Below, piece by piece: positions 43,431 through 54,000 of a stretch of 58,036 bases of DNA. How positions within the stretch are numbered: position 1 is the stretch's first letter; every line of letters begins with the position of its first letter. This DNA comes from JALYXS01 sp051003795. GTDB taxonomy: Bacteria > Acidobacteriota > Terriglobia > Bryobacterales > Bryobacteraceae. A program made the translations under genes and the position numbers. A model generated the notes under the pieces. That model was not told the origin of the DNA. It ran no database searches and worked only from the letters and a program-made list of their open reading frames with translations. The stretch spans positions 1 to 58,036 of the forward strand of contig JBPCKZ010000194.1 in assembly GCA_051003795.1 (NCBI GenBank), read 5' to 3'.

Positions 43431-45351
43431 GCCGGGGCGGACGCTCTGTCTGCTTTTCGCGCTTTCGGCGTGCTCGCATTCGCCGAGCTCCCGGATCGCG
43501 CCCGGCGTCCAACGGGTGGCGGTCCTCCGATTCGAAAATCTTACGCCGGATGCATCGCTCGACTGGATGGGCCGGGCCGCGAGCGAAGCGATTGGCGATG
43601 AGATCTCCGCCGGCCGCAATCTCCATGCAATCCCTTCAGCCGCGATCCACCAGCTCGATCCGCTGTTGGGCGGGCGCGAGCTCGCGGCGCCCGGAGTATC
43701 CGCCGAAAGCACGCAGGCGCGCCTTGCGGGCGCGACCCGCTTGATTTACGGCGAGATTCTAGAAGCGGATGGGAAGTTCCGGCTTTCCGCCGCGGAAGAG
43801 GATGTGGCTACCCGGAAAATCCTGCGCTACTACGCCGGCGACGGGCCGGATCTCTTGGCGGCGGCGGACAAACTGGCGCGGCAGATCAGCCCCGAAGCGC
43901 GCGCCTTCTCGACGCGCAATGAACAGGCGCTTCACGATTACGCGATCGCGCTTGAAGAGCAGCCGGCCGAAGCGGCGCGCGATTATGCGCGCGCGGTTGC
44001 GGCCGATCCCAACTTCGGCGCGGCGTACGTGAAGTGGTCGCAGGTGGCGCAATCGCAAGGCGATCGGGCGTCGTTCGAAAAGATCTTGACGGAGGCCAAA
44101 GCGCGCGGCAACCAAATTCCCCCGCTGGATCGCGCCTATCTGCGGCTCGAATCCCTCAACCTGCAACCGGATACTAAGGGAAGCATCGAAGCGCTATCGG
44201 CCATCGCGCGATTGAGCCCGAACGATCCGGGAATCCGGCGCGCATTGGGCGACGCGGATCTCTCGGTGCGGCGTTACGCGGACGCAATTCGGGAATATCG
44301 AGCGGCCTTGCGCACGGTGCCGGAGAACGTGGAACTGTTGAATTCCCTCGGTTACGCGCGGATGTTCGCCGGCGACTACGAAGGCGCCGTGCAGTCGATC
44401 GGCGAATACCGGCGTTTGCGGCCCAACGAGCCCAACCCACTCGATTCACTGGGCGACGTGAATTACTATTTCGGCAGGCTCGGAGAAGCCGAAAAGCTGT
44501 ATCTCGAAGCGCAAGGGAAGTCCGGCGATGCCGGTGACGGCGGCGAATTCATAAAGGCCGCCTATGCGCGGGCCATGACCGGAGATGTGACCGGGGCGAA
44601 CGAAATTTTCGGGCGTTCCCGGAAAGGCAAAAGTCCGCAAGATGCGGGAGCGGCGTTCCGGACCGCGGCTTGGCAGTATTTCATGGGGGATCGAAAAGCG
44701 GCGGTGCGGAGTTTGAGCCGGCTTGCGGGCGCGACCCCGGCAACGGCGGTGAAGTCCGCCGCGGAAGCGCAATTGGCTCTTTGGGAATTGGAATTGGGCG
44801 ACCGCGGGGCGGCGCATGCCCACGCAGCCCGCGCCGTTTCGATTCAAGCGTCGCAGTTCAGCGCTCTCGCGCAATTTTTGTGCGAGGACGAAGCGCCTCC
44901 GCGCGAATTGCAAGCACGCGCCGAGCGGGTTTTTCCCGGCCCGCCGAACGCGGCGGCGCGGAAGCTGGCAACCGCCTATGCACTTCTCTTCACGCGCGAC
45001 TTCACGGCCGCGGTCCCGGTCTGGAAAGAGATCGCCGGCGCGGCCGGGCCCGCGGATCAGTCCGCCCCCGTGCTCTACGCGTGGGCTTTGGTGGCCAGCG
45101 GGCGTGCCCAGGAAGCGGCGGATCTGGTATCGCGGAATCCCTTGCCGCGGCCGAACAGCGTCGCCGACTTTACGTTCTTGGTTTATCCGAGGATTCTGTT
45201 TCTTCGGGCGGCCGTCCTTGAGAAGCGGGGAAAAGCGGCTGAGGCAAAGCGCGATTACGGACTGTTCCTAAAATTAATGGGGCCGTCGCAAAGCATTTTC
45301 GGGGAGAAGGAGCGCGCCGCGGTTGAGCGCGCGTTGAGCGCAATCGGGTAA
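43420..45351 (+). CDS. TPR lipoprotein with TolB/FlgO-like N-terminal domain
   Basis: Protein of 643 residues from a GTG at 43420, overlapping the previous gene by 11 bases. The lipoprotein signal has lipobox L-S-A-C in LLFALSACSHS, so it is anchored to a membrane by the Cys. The N-terminal part (RVAVLRFENLTPDASLDWMG) resembles the TolB/FlgO-type alpha/beta domain, and the rest is alpha-helical with TPR-like pairs (YADAIREYRAALRTVPENVE). It could be a scaffold in the cell envelope. No catalytic motif is seen. Confidence 0.82.
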   Translation: MFCKPGRTLCLLFALSACSHSPSSRIAPGVQRVAVLRFENLTPDASLDWMGRAASEAIGDEISAGRNLHAIPSAAIHQLDPLLGGRELAAPGVSAESTQARLAGATRLIYGEILEADGKFRLSAAEEDVATRKILRYYAGDGPDLLAAADKLARQISPEARAFSTRNEQALHDYAIALEEQPAEAARDYARAVAADPNFGAAYVKWSQVAQSQGDRASFEKILTEAKARGNQIPPLDRAYLRLESLNLQPDTKGSIEALSAIARLSPNDPGIRRALGDADLSVRRYADAIREYRAALRTVPENVELLNSLGYARMFAGDYEGAVQSIGEYRRLRPNEPNPLDSLGDVNYYFGRLGEAEKLYLEAQGKSGDAGDGGEFIKAAYARAMTGDVTGANEIFGRSRKGKSPQDAGAAFRTAAWQYFMGDRKAAVRSLSRLAGATPATAVKSAAEAQLALWELELGDRGAAHAHAARAVSIQASQFSALAQFLCEDEAPPRELQARAERVFPGPPNAAARKLATAYALLFTRDFTAAVPVWKEIAGAAGPADQSAPVLYAWALVASGRAQEAADLVSRNPLPRPNSVADFTFLVYPRILFLRAAVLEKRGKAAEAKRDYGLFLKLMGPSQSIFGEKERAAVERALSAIG

Positions 45352-45370
45352 GGTAAGGGAACGGCCGCAT

Positions 45371-46225
45371 ATGAAAATTCTTACCTTCCTATACAACCGC
45401 AAAAAGCACGCCGGCGTGGTGGTCGAAGGCGGCGTCGCGCCGGTGCTCGAAATCAATTCGAAGCACCGCACGCGCGTGCCGAACGACGTGCTTGAGATTA
45501 TCCAGGGCGGAATCACGCAGATTCCGGTGAGCGGCGTAGCTCCCATACCGTTCGACCAGATTGAATTGCAACTGCCGTACGCTAAACCGCCGAAAATCTG
45601 GTGTATCGGCCTGAACTACCGTTCGCACGCGGAAGACATTAACGCCGTGCAGCCCGAGGAGCCGGGGAGCTTCATGAAACCGGCTTCGTGCATGTTTTCG
45701 CCGGGCGGGGAGATCATACTTCCGCCGGCCGAAATCTCGAATGACGTGGATGCGGAAGGCGAGCTCGGCGTCGTGATCGGTAAAACGTGCCGGTTTGTGC
45801 CCGCCGGAGAGGCGCGCCGTGTAATTTATGGATTCACGACGACGCTCGATCTCACCGCCCTCGACGTGCTGAAGAAGAATCCGCGCTACCTGACGCGGTC
45901 GAAAAGCATCGACACGTTCTTTAGTTTCGGTCCGGTGATTGTCACAGCGGATGAAGTTCCCGACGTGGACGCGCTCGAAGTGATTACCGAGCACAACGAG
46001 GGGATCTGTTCGCGCGACTTTGTCCGCAACATGCGCATGCGGCCCCTCGATCTGGTGAGCTATCACAGCGACTACATGACGCTGTATCCGGGCGACCTGA
46101 TTTCGACCGGATGCCCGAAAGGGGCTCGCATAAAAGCGGGAGATCGCGTGCGCGCCCGCATCGAAGGAGTGGGGACGCTCGATGCTTCCGTAAGACAGGG
46201 CGAACGCATGCAAATGATAGACTGA
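45371..46225 (+). CDS. Fumarylacetoacetate-hydrolase family protein
   Basis: Protein of 284 residues. The FAH core is clear: PPKIWCIGLNYRSHAEDI, KPASCMFSPGGEI, the metal-binding acids in DVDAEGELGVVIGKTC, GFTTTLDLTALD, the RSKSIDTFFSFGPVIVTADE strand and DLISTGCPKGA. Members hydrolyse or decarboxylate beta-diketone or 2-keto acids in aromatic and sugar-acid degradation, with Mg. No aromatic pathway gene is adjacent, so the substrate is unknown. It starts 20 bases after the TPR lipoprotein. Confidence 0.92.
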   Translation: MKILTFLYNRKKHAGVVVEGGVAPVLEINSKHRTRVPNDVLEIIQGGITQIPVSGVAPIPFDQIELQLPYAKPPKIWCIGLNYRSHAEDINAVQPEEPGSFMKPASCMFSPGGEIILPPAEISNDVDAEGELGVVIGKTCRFVPAGEARRVIYGFTTTLDLTALDVLKKNPRYLTRSKSIDTFFSFGPVIVTADEVPDVDALEVITEHNEGICSRDFVRNMRMRPLDLVSYHSDYMTLYPGDLISTGCPKGARIKAGDRVRARIEGVGTLDASVRQGERMQMID

Positions 46226-46229
46226 GGCA

Positions 46230-46586
46230 GTGGGCTCCGCGCTCAAGCGCATTATTTTCTGGGATTATCAACGGGCCTCATGGCAGTACGACGTGATTGT
46301 CGGGATCATTGTCGCATTCGTTCTGCTCACGCCGCGAGACTGGTTCCGCGATCAGCCGCGCATCCCGCACGGCAGCGAAATAGCGATGCTGCCCGCCGCG
46401 CAAGGCAGCAACGTCTTCTGGATTGAGCCGGAGCTGATTGCCTCTATTCCTGAAGATCGACGTCTCGGCCAGCTTAGCCGGATTCTGACGAACAAGACCG
46501 GGAAGCAGCAGCGGATCGCGCGGCTCGAACCGATTTACGATTCGGAAAACGAGATCAAGGGGTACATGGCGTTTGCGAAGCCTTAA
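46230..46586 (+). CDS. Small single-pass membrane protein of unknown function
   Basis: Protein of 118 residues from a GTG at 46230, five bases after the FAH gene. The N-terminus KRIIFWDYQRASWQYDVIVG is followed by a hydrophobic helix (VIVGIIVAFVLLTP), then a soluble domain of about 80 residues with no motif I know. It overlaps the LolA-like gene by 14 bases, so the two are likely coupled and may act together at the inner membrane. The F-W-D-Y-x-R start recurs in small proteins I have seen in acidobacteria, but I cannot name a family. Confidence 0.75.
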   Translation: MGSALKRIIFWDYQRASWQYDVIVGIIVAFVLLTPRDWFRDQPRIPHGSEIAMLPAAQGSNVFWIEPELIASIPEDRRLGQLSRILTNKTGKQQRIARLEPIYDSENEIKGYMAFAKP

Positions 46587-47262
46587 CGTCGTGGTTGCCG
46601 GTATTGCCGCGCTATTCGCGGTTGCATTTGGCGCGTCTGCGGCCGATCCGCTCGATGCCGTGCTAGGCAGGATGGACTCATCCGCGGCCGCGTTCAAGAG
46701 CATGTCCGCCGATCTGAAGCGCGTTTCCCACACGGCCGTCATCAACGAGGACAGCATCGATTCGGGTACGATCAAGCTGAAGCGGTCGCACGGCGACACG
46801 CGCATGCTTGTCGATTTGACGGCTCCGGATCGGAAGGCCGCGGCGCTTGAAGGCGAGACGTTCCAGATTTATCTGCCGAAGATCAAAACCGTGCAGGAAT
46901 ACGATCTCGGCAAGAAGCGGGACCTGCTCGATCAATTTCTTCTGCTTGGTTTCGGCACTCCCGGGCGAGAGCTTTCGCGCGCCTACGACACCAGCTTCAT
47001 GGGCGACGAGACCGTGGAAGGACATAAAACCGAGCACCTTCAACTGATTCCCAAGTCTCCGGAAGTGCTGAAGCAGTTGAAGAAGATCGATCTCTGGGTT
47101 TCCCGCGACACCGGTTATCCCGTGCAACAGAAATTTAACCAACCATCCGGCGATTACACGTTGGTGACTTTCTCGGATTTGAAAGTAAATCCGAACCTGT
47201 CCGATTCCGCTCTAAAACTTCAGCTCCCGAAAGGGGTTAAACGAGAGTACCCGCAACGATAA
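46573..47262 (+). CDS. LolA-like outer-membrane lipoprotein-sorting protein
   Basis: About 229 residues from a TTG at 46573; a GTG at about 46588 is an alternative. Signal peptide RSLNVVVAGIAALFAVAFGASA, then a beta-rich LolA-type sheet: FKSMSADLKRVSHTA, GTIKLKRSHGDTRMLVDL, FQIYLPKIKTVQEYDLGK, and DLWVSRDTGYPVQQKFNQ. LolA proteins carry lipoproteins across the periplasm; this broader family also includes lipid-binding proteins. No LolB or LolCDE is nearby. Given the neighbouring lipoprotein, a role in the cell envelope is likely. Confidence 0.85.
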   Translation: MRSLNVVVAGIAALFAVAFGASAADPLDAVLGRMDSSAAAFKSMSADLKRVSHTAVINEDSIDSGTIKLKRSHGDTRMLVDLTAPDRKAAALEGETFQIYLPKIKTVQEYDLGKKRDLLDQFLLLGFGTPGRELSRAYDTSFMGDETVEGHKTEHLQLIPKSPEVLKQLKKIDLWVSRDTGYPVQQKFNQPSGDYTLVTFSDLKVNPNLSDSALKLQLPKGVKREYPQR

Positions 47263-47304
47263 GAGTTTGGCGCTCGCGTTGCTAAGTTTACGTTAATCAC
47301 CCCG

Positions 47305-48381
47305 ATGAAGCTGCAAAAACGGCTCCTTTATCTTGATTGGGTTCGCGGCTTCGCGGCCATCGTCATGCTGCAAGGCCACGTGTTCGATTCCTTCACGCGA
47401 ACCGATTTGCGCCCGGGCGGCGCGTTTTTGTTTTCCCAACTCCTGGGCGGAATGCCGCCCGCGATTTTCCTGTTTCTTACCGGCATCACTTTTGCATTCT
47501 TAATGGATGGACAGGAGCGCCGGGGCATGCCGGCGGGCACGCGCGTCCTCGCGTCTCTCCGCCGGTCCGGCTACTTGTTTTCGATCGCATTTCTGTTTCG
47601 CATTCAGCTATGGGCGTTTTCCAGTCCGCGCAATCCCTGGACGGATATTTTCCGCGTCGACATTTTGAATTGCATGGGTTTCGCCATCGCGCTCATGTCG
47701 GCGATGGCGCTGTTCAAAACGGTGGAGCGCATCCGGCTGTGCGCGATTCTGGGAATCGCGATCGCCCTTGCCGCGCCGCTGGTCTCCCAAGTGGATTGGT
47801 CGTCCGCGCCGTGGCTGTTGCGCGACTATCTGGTTCCCAACAAGCTGTTCTTCGGCTTTTTCCCCTGGGCCGCTTTCGTCGCTTTCGGCATGAGCGCCGG
47901 AAGCCTGCTGCGCGCGGTGGGCGAGGAGCGGGTCCAGGGGACGATGCAGTGGATTGCGCTGGGCGGAATCGTGCTCGCCTTCGGCGGCAACGCGCTGTCG
48001 ACCATCACTTATTCCGTCTATGCCAAATCGGATTTCTGGCTGGATAACCCGTGCCTGATATTTATCAAGCTGGGAGTGGTTCTGCTGATCATGGCGTTTG
48101 CCTACGTGTGGACCAGCCGGCAATCGGCCCAAAGCTGGAGTTGGGTAACGCAATTCGGGGTGACATCACTGCTGGTCTACTGGATTCACATCGAACTGGT
48201 TTACGGACGCTGGTTGGGGGCCTTGAAAGAGGTGCTTACCGTGGAGCAAACGATCTTCGCCGCAGTGTGCCTGATTCTGCTGATGCTGGGATTATCGTTG
48301 CTGCGCACGAACTTCAAACACTGGCGCGGATGGTTCGCATGGCTGCCTTCGTCGGAGCCAAAACGAGTCTCTGGAGATTGA
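47305..48381 (+). CDS. Multipass membrane acyltransferase-like protein (DUF1624/HGSNAT type)
   Basis: Protein of 358 residues with about eight to ten hydrophobic helices. The first helix carries YLDWVRGFAAIVMLQGHVF, which fits the heparan-alpha-glucosaminide acetyltransferase/OpgC-like family where the following His is proposed to take part in acyl transfer. Other helices include GGMPPAIFLFLTGITFAFLM and LFFGFFPWAAFVAFGMSAG. Likely moves an acyl group from acyl-CoA across the inner membrane onto a sugar or lipid; substrate unknown. It begins 42 bases after the LolA-like gene on the same strand. Confidence 0.85.
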   Translation: MKLQKRLLYLDWVRGFAAIVMLQGHVFDSFTRTDLRPGGAFLFSQLLGGMPPAIFLFLTGITFAFLMDGQERRGMPAGTRVLASLRRSGYLFSIAFLFRIQLWAFSSPRNPWTDIFRVDILNCMGFAIALMSAMALFKTVERIRLCAILGIAIALAAPLVSQVDWSSAPWLLRDYLVPNKLFFGFFPWAAFVAFGMSAGSLLRAVGEERVQGTMQWIALGGIVLAFGGNALSTITYSVYAKSDFWLDNPCLIFIKLGVVLLIMAFAYVWTSRQSAQSWSWVTQFGVTSLLVYWIHIELVYGRWLGALKEVLTVEQTIFAAVCLILLMLGLSLLRTNFKHWRGWFAWLPSSEPKRVSGD

Positions 48382-48410
48382 CGTTGGCGCGGTGCTGCCC
48401 ACAATAGAGC

Positions 48411-48707
48411 CTACCGCACGATAATGTGGACGGCCCGCTCGCCGTCGCCGCTCGCGGCATAGCGCACGGTTACTTTCGCCTTAACCCGCAATCTGCCCTC
48501 GACTTTGGTCGCCCTATCGATGACGAAAGTCCGGGTGACGGAATCTTTTCCGAAGCCCTTCCGGTTCACCGTAATGCTTTCCGCGCTAAGTGCCGTGACA
48601 GTTCCGGAAAAGAACTGGCTGGCCGCCGGCGCCGGTTTCGGAGGCGGCGCCTGTTGAGCCGCCGCGGCAATCGTCAGACAAATCAGCCCGCATAAGAATA
48701 GCCGCAC
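48411..48707 (-). CDS. Small exported protein, DUF5666-like
   Basis: Protein of 98 residues from a GTG at 48707. Signal peptide MRLFLCGLICLTIAAAA, Pro/Ala linker, then a small beta-barrel-like domain (FSGTVTALSAESITVNRKG, TFVIDRATKVEG, KVTVRYAASGDGERAVHIIV). The layout and the G-x-V-x-x-L start fit DUF5666-like or OB-type periplasmic domains. Function unknown. It converges on the acyltransferase gene and lies 48 bases from the end of the kinase gene on the same strand. Confidence 0.78.
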   Translation of the reverse strand: MRLFLCGLICLTIAAAAQQAPPPKPAPAASQFFSGTVTALSAESITVNRKGFGKDSVTRTFVIDRATKVEGRLRVKAKVTVRYAASGDGERAVHIIVR

Positions 48708-48754
48708 TGTATTCAGAAATAGTTTAAACCAATGGAAGCAGCCGGAAGTTGCGA

Positions 48755-50275
48755 TTAAGCTTCGTTCATTCCCTGCACCATTGCGGCATCCGGTTCCTCG
48801 GGAGCCGGCGGCTGCGCTCGCGAAGGCAGCGTGACGAGGAACTTCGTGCCTTTGCCCGGCTCGCTTTCCACTTCCACCGCGCCGTCGTGAGCCTTGACGA
48901 TCCAGGAAACGAAGCTCAGGCCCAATCCCAGGCCCTTTTCCGGCGAAGAATGCGTGCCGGCCCCGGCGATCCTATAGAACCGGTCGAAGATATGCGGAAG
49001 ATGCTCGGCGGAAATGCCGCAGCCGGTGTCCTCGACGGTCAATTGAATCGTGTCTTCGCGCCGCGCCAATCCCACCCGGACTTCGCCCCCCGCGGGCGTG
49101 AATTTCAACGCGTTCGACAGCAGGTTCGAAAGCATTCGCTCCATCTGCACTCGATCCACATCCGCGTGGCAATCGCCGCTGAACCGCAGGGCCTTGATGG
49201 CGATGCGGGCTCCTTCGGCGGGAATCTGGAATTGATCGACAATGTCCCGCACGATCGCGCAAAGATCCAGATTTTCTTTCTGCAGGACAACCTGGCCGGT
49301 TTCGGCTTGCGAGAGCAAGAGCAGAGCGCGAACGATTTGCGAAAGACGCTCGATATCCTGCAGCGATTCCAAAATCGCGTCCCGGTATTGGTCGGTGGTA
49401 TTCGCGGTGAACAAAGCGACCTCGAGCTGTCCGCGGACGATCGTGATCGGGGTGCGGAGTTCATGCGAGACGTCGGTCGAGAATTGCCGGATCTGGCGGA
49501 ATGAATTTTCCAGTCGGTCGATCATCTGATTGAACGTTTCGATCAGAACATCGAGTTCGTCGCCCGCGTGGCGCGACCGGATGCGCAGGCTGAGATTCGA
49601 TCCGCTGATGCGCTGCGCGGTTCGCGCGACTTCCAGCACGGGCGTAAGCGCGCGGCCGGCGAAGATCCAACCCAGCAGGCTGCCGCCAAAGATCATCAAC
49701 GGAATCAGGCCGATGCATAGCCACAGGAAGTTCCTTAACACCGCGCGATTTTCGGCAAGCGAGCGCCCGATCGCGACGTAGTACATCTTTTGGTGTTGCT
49801 CATCGAAGACCACGCCGCCGCGAATCAGATACGGCACGCCTTGAGGATCGCGAGCCTCGCGCCAAATGGGCTGCTGGGCCCCCGCGTGGATGGCATTACG
49901 AATGAAAACGGCGGAGTCCATCCCGAGCGACCGGTACACCGGGGACGCCTGCCTGATAATCCCGATTTCATCGGCAAGCAGATACACCCGCCTGAGGCGG
50001 CCGACGATAAAATCCTCATCCGGATCGTGGCTGTCCCAATACCAAGTGGGGATGTCGCGGTCGATGCGAAGATACCCTTTCATCGCCGCCCATTCCTGTT
50101 CGAGACCGTCGCGGTCTTGCGCATCCTGGCTGGTTTCGAGATTCTGCCGCACGAGCGCTCCTAGAATCGAGAGCAGAAGCGTGAAGAACAGGGCGTAGCT
50201 GGCGGTAAGGCGGAATCGCAAGCCACGGGTGATGCGGTTCCGGGGTGTTACCGGATTGCGCGGCTTGCGAGACAC
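48755..50275 (-). CDS. Membrane sensor histidine kinase (HAMP, HisKA)
   Basis: Protein of 506 residues from a GTG at 50275, directly next to the regulator stop. Two membrane helices (about 23-44 and 183-206) enclose a periplasmic sensor of about 140 residues with no recognised ligand fold. HAMP (about 207-260) leads to the HisKA helix with His271 in DVSHELRTPITIV, then the ATPase domain with N-box LLSNALKFTPAGG, EDTGCGI and GLGLGLSFV. It resembles CusS/ArlS-like OmpR-linked kinases. Partner of the regulator at 50276-50995. Confidence 0.93.
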   Translation of the reverse strand: MSRKPRNPVTPRNRITRGLRFRLTASYALFFTLLLSILGALVRQNLETSQDAQDRDGLEQEWAAMKGYLRIDRDIPTWYWDSHDPDEDFIVGRLRRVYLLADEIGIIRQASPVYRSLGMDSAVFIRNAIHAGAQQPIWREARDPQGVPYLIRGGVVFDEQHQKMYYVAIGRSLAENRAVLRNFLWLCIGLIPLMIFGGSLLGWIFAGRALTPVLEVARTAQRISGSNLSLRIRSRHAGDELDVLIETFNQMIDRLENSFRQIRQFSTDVSHELRTPITIVRGQLEVALFTANTTDQYRDAILESLQDIERLSQIVRALLLLSQAETGQVVLQKENLDLCAIVRDIVDQFQIPAEGARIAIKALRFSGDCHADVDRVQMERMLSNLLSNALKFTPAGGEVRVGLARREDTIQLTVEDTGCGISAEHLPHIFDRFYRIAGAGTHSSPEKGLGLGLSFVSWIVKAHDGAVEVESEPGKGTKFLVTLPSRAQPPAPEEPDAAMVQGMNEA

Positions 50276-50995
50276 TTACACCTTCTGATCGACTGATGGC
50301 TCGGCGGAACCGGGCGCGGGCGGCTTATCGGGACCTTCGATCATGTAACCGATACCGCGCACGGTCTGGATGAGCTTCTGCGACCAGCGGTCGTCTATCT
50401 TGCCGCGCAGATGGCGGATATAAACGTCGACGATGTTCGTCAGGCCGTCGTAATCCATATCCCAAACGTGCTCGACGATCATGGTGCGGCTGAGCGGACG
50501 CCCCTTGTTGCGCATCATGTATTCGAGAATGCCAAATTCCTTGGGAGCGAGATCGATGCTTTCGCCGGCTCTGGCGACCTTGCGGCGCATGGTGTCGATC
50601 ACGAGATCCGCGACTTGCAGGCGTTCGGGAGCGGGCTGCCCGCGGCGCAGGAGCGCCCGGACGCGGGCGAGCAGTTCGACGAACGCAAAAGGCTTGGTCA
50701 GGTAATCGTCGGCGCCCTGTTCCAGTCCTTTGACGCGATCGTCCACCGCGCCGCGAGCGCTGAGAATCAAAACGGGGGGACCGGCCTTGCGGCTGCGGAT
50801 GCGCTCGAGAACCTTGAGGCCGTCGAGATCCGGAAGCATGATATCGAGAATGATGAGGTCGTAATCGGTGTCGTGAGTGAGGTTGATGGCGGTGTTGCCG
50901 TCGGGGGCGGTATCGACCGCGTAGCCGGCGCCTTGAAGCCCGCGCGTGAGGAAGTCGGCGATTCGCCTCTCGTCTTCGACAACCAGGATTCGCAT
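50276..50995 (-). CDS. OmpR/PhoB-family response regulator
   Basis: Protein of 239 residues. Receiver: acidic cluster in VVEDERRIADF, phospho-acceptor Asp51 in LIILDIMLPD, Thr/Ser in LILSARG and Lys in YLTKPFAF. Winged-helix DNA-binding domain (about 130-222) with LAPKEFGILEYMMRN, VDVYIRHLRGKID and VRGIGYMIE. It precedes its kinase without a gap, so they form one operon. The start is 51 bases from the divergent TonB receptor, which makes that receptor a candidate target. Confidence 0.95.
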   Translation of the reverse strand: MRILVVEDERRIADFLTRGLQGAGYAVDTAPDGNTAINLTHDTDYDLIILDIMLPDLDGLKVLERIRSRKAGPPVLILSARGAVDDRVKGLEQGADDYLTKPFAFVELLARVRALLRRGQPAPERLQVADLVIDTMRRKVARAGESIDLAPKEFGILEYMMRNKGRPLSRTMIVEHVWDMDYDGLTNIVDVYIRHLRGKIDDRWSQKLIQTVRGIGYMIEGPDKPPAPGSAEPSVDQKV

Positions 50996-51046
50996 CTATG
51001 GACTAGATTAGCGCGACTCCGGCTAATGCGGTTATAGTCTATCTAA

Positions 51047-54000
51047 ATGATCCGAAACCTTTGCAACCTGGCGCTACTTGTCGTCACTCTCTTCGCCCAA
51101 ACGGAGCGCGGCAACATCACCGGGCAGGTGAAAGATCCGAGCGGCGCGGCAATTGCGGGCGCCGAAGTAACGGCCACGTATGCGACCACGAACGTACAGG
51201 CCAGAACCGTGACTACCGGCGCCGGCGAATACAATCTTCCCGCGGCTCCCGGCCTGTACCACGTAGTTATTTCGGCATCCGGGTTCAAGCGGTATGTTCG
51301 CGATAACGTGACCGTGCCGGCGGCTACTACCGTGCGTCTCGACTCAACGCTGGAGTTAGGCAGCGTAAATGAGAGCGTTGAAGTCACGGCCGATGTCGCC
51401 CTGTTGCAGAGCGAGACAGCCAAAGTCTCTACCTCCGTCCAGAACCGTCTTGTCGACGAACTGCCGCTGGTGGTTGGCGGAGCGCTGCGCAGTCCGTTCG
51501 ATCTGGTGAGCATCGTGCCGGAGGCGCGTATCGCGAGCGGCACTTCATTAGCGCTGGGAGGCGGTCAGGCATCCGCCTGGGACGCCACCATCGACGGTCT
51601 TTCCGTGACCACGAACCGCTCCGCCAATCAGACGGAGATCGCTTACAACACGCCCTCGGTGGAGGCGATCACCGAGTTCACCGTCGATACCAACGGGTTT
51701 AAAGCCGAGTACGGACAAGCCGGCGGTGGCGTGATGACATTCTCGTCTAAATCCGGAACTAACCAGTTGCACGGCGTGGCATACGATTTCCTGCGGAATG
51801 ACGATCTCGACGCCCGCGGATTCTTCGCGAAGACCAGATCGGTGTACAAGCAGAACGATTTCGGCGCCACGCTCGGCGGCCCGGTCTATATTCCGAAGCT
51901 CTACCACGGCAAAGACCGGACGTTCTTCTTCCTCAGCTATGAGGGCTTTCGCAACCGCGTCGGTTCGAACGGACAAATCTTCAGCGTGCCGACGCCCGAG
52001 ATGTATCGGGGCGACTTCTCGAAGTGGGTCGATTCCAAAGGTAACGTAATACCGATTTACGACCCCGCCACGACACGGCAAAACCCAAGCGGAGCCGGCA
52101 CCATTCGCGACGCGTTTCCGAACAACCAGATTCCCGTTTCGCGCTTCAGCAGCTTGGCCAGCCAGATATTGCCTTATGGCGCGGTCGTGAAACCGAATCG
52201 CGGCGGCACTCCCGGCACTCTCGCCTACGTGCAGAATAACTACATATCGACCACGGGAAGCCTGCTTAGCCCCACCGACAAGGGCAGCGCCAAGGTCGAC
52301 CATATCATCGGCAACAATCACCGGCTCGGGTTCCTGTTCAACATCACTCGCTTCCGCCAGGAGCCTGGGGCGGAAGGGCCGCCCGGACTGCCGGCTCCAC
52401 TGTGGAACGGGCAGGAGCTTCTATTCAACACGGAGATTTACCGGCTCACCTACGATTGGACGCTCTCCCCAACGTTGCTCAACCACTTATCCGCCGGCGG
52501 CAATCACTTCATCAAGAACTCATTCACTCCGAACGTAGGCCAAAACTGGAAAAGTAAACTGTGCATGAAGAATGTAATCGACTGCGGCGTCAACTTCCCG
52601 GAAGTGACCTTTAGCGAATTCATGCAATGGGGCGGCGACGCTTATAACGGGACCGAACAACCGAGCTGGTCGGTGAAGGACGATCTGAACTACACGCGTG
52701 GCAAACACAATTTCAAATTTGGATACGCGTTCGAAAGCCAACGCGCCAACGGCTTCGGCCAGCAGTTGATCTCGGGAGTTTCGGGCTACAGTTTTCTTGG
52801 AACCAGCGTCCCCGGCGCAACTTCTTTTTCGAGCGGAAGCTCGTTCGCATCTTTTCTGCTCGGATGGGCCGACAGCGGCGGCACGCAAACCAATTTGTAT
52901 CAGCCGCAACGATTTGGATACAACGGTTTCTATGCGCAGGACGACTGGCACATAAACCAAAAGCTGACCCTGAACCTGGGCTTGCGTTATGAATATACCG
53001 ACCCGCCGATATCGCTGAATAACCAGTATTCGGACTTCACTCCCAACCTGCCGAACCCCGCGGCCAACAACTATCCCGGCGCGCTACGATTTGCGGGATT
53101 CGGCCCCGGAACCCAGAACAGCCGGTCGCTCGTACCCGGCTGGTACGGCGCAATCGGGCCTCGCATCGGCTTGGCCTATTCGCCCGATGGGAAAACCACG
53201 GTTCGCTCGGGCTTCGGGCGCTCGTTCAGCAAAGTGACGGTGGTAAGCGGCAGCGGTCACCAGGCGGGATTCATCGGCAGCTATTCTTTCAAATCGCCGG
53301 ACCAGGACGTCACTCCGGCCTTCTTGTTGGATAATGGCCTGCCCGGCTACCAGCTTCCGCCACAACTGAACCCCTCGTTTTCAAACAACCAGAACGTCGA
53401 TTTCTGGCAGGGACAGAACGCCACGCGCGCACCGGAAAACCTGTATTGGACGCTTTCGGTTCAACGCCAAGTTACCGCCAATACATTGATCGAAGTGGAA
53501 TACAACGCCAATATCGGAACGCATTTGCAGGCCGGCTTGGTGAACCTGAACCAGGCGCCGACCGCTTATCTGAATCGGTTCGTTCAGCAGTATGGCGCGG
53601 CCGGAGCCTTGAACCTGCTACGTTCGAATATCAATTCGCCGCTCGCCCGCGCGGCGGGTATTCCGATTCCCTATGCCAATTTCACCGATCCCTCGGTCCA
53701 ATTGGTCGAAACGGTTGCCCAGGCGTTGCGGCCTTATCCGCAGTACCAGACCATCAACACCGGCGGGGCCGGAGGCGACAAGAGCGGTCACTCAAGCTAT
53801 CACGCTCTGGTAATCAAGGCGCAGCGGCGGTTCTCCGCCGGGCTGACGTTTCAGTGGAGCTATGCGTTCTCAAAGCTGCTTACCGATGCCGACTCGTACA
53901 CCACGGGCGGCTTCGCTGAAGACCAATACAACCGCCGGCTCGAAAAATCGATCGGCGCTTACGACCAGACGCACTCGCTCAAGCTGAACACGCTATACGA

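Noticed and set aside
51001..51046. TATAGT before the third TonB receptor as a promoter.
   Set aside because: It lies only eight bases from the ATG and has no -35-like hexamer at the right spacing, so support is too weak.
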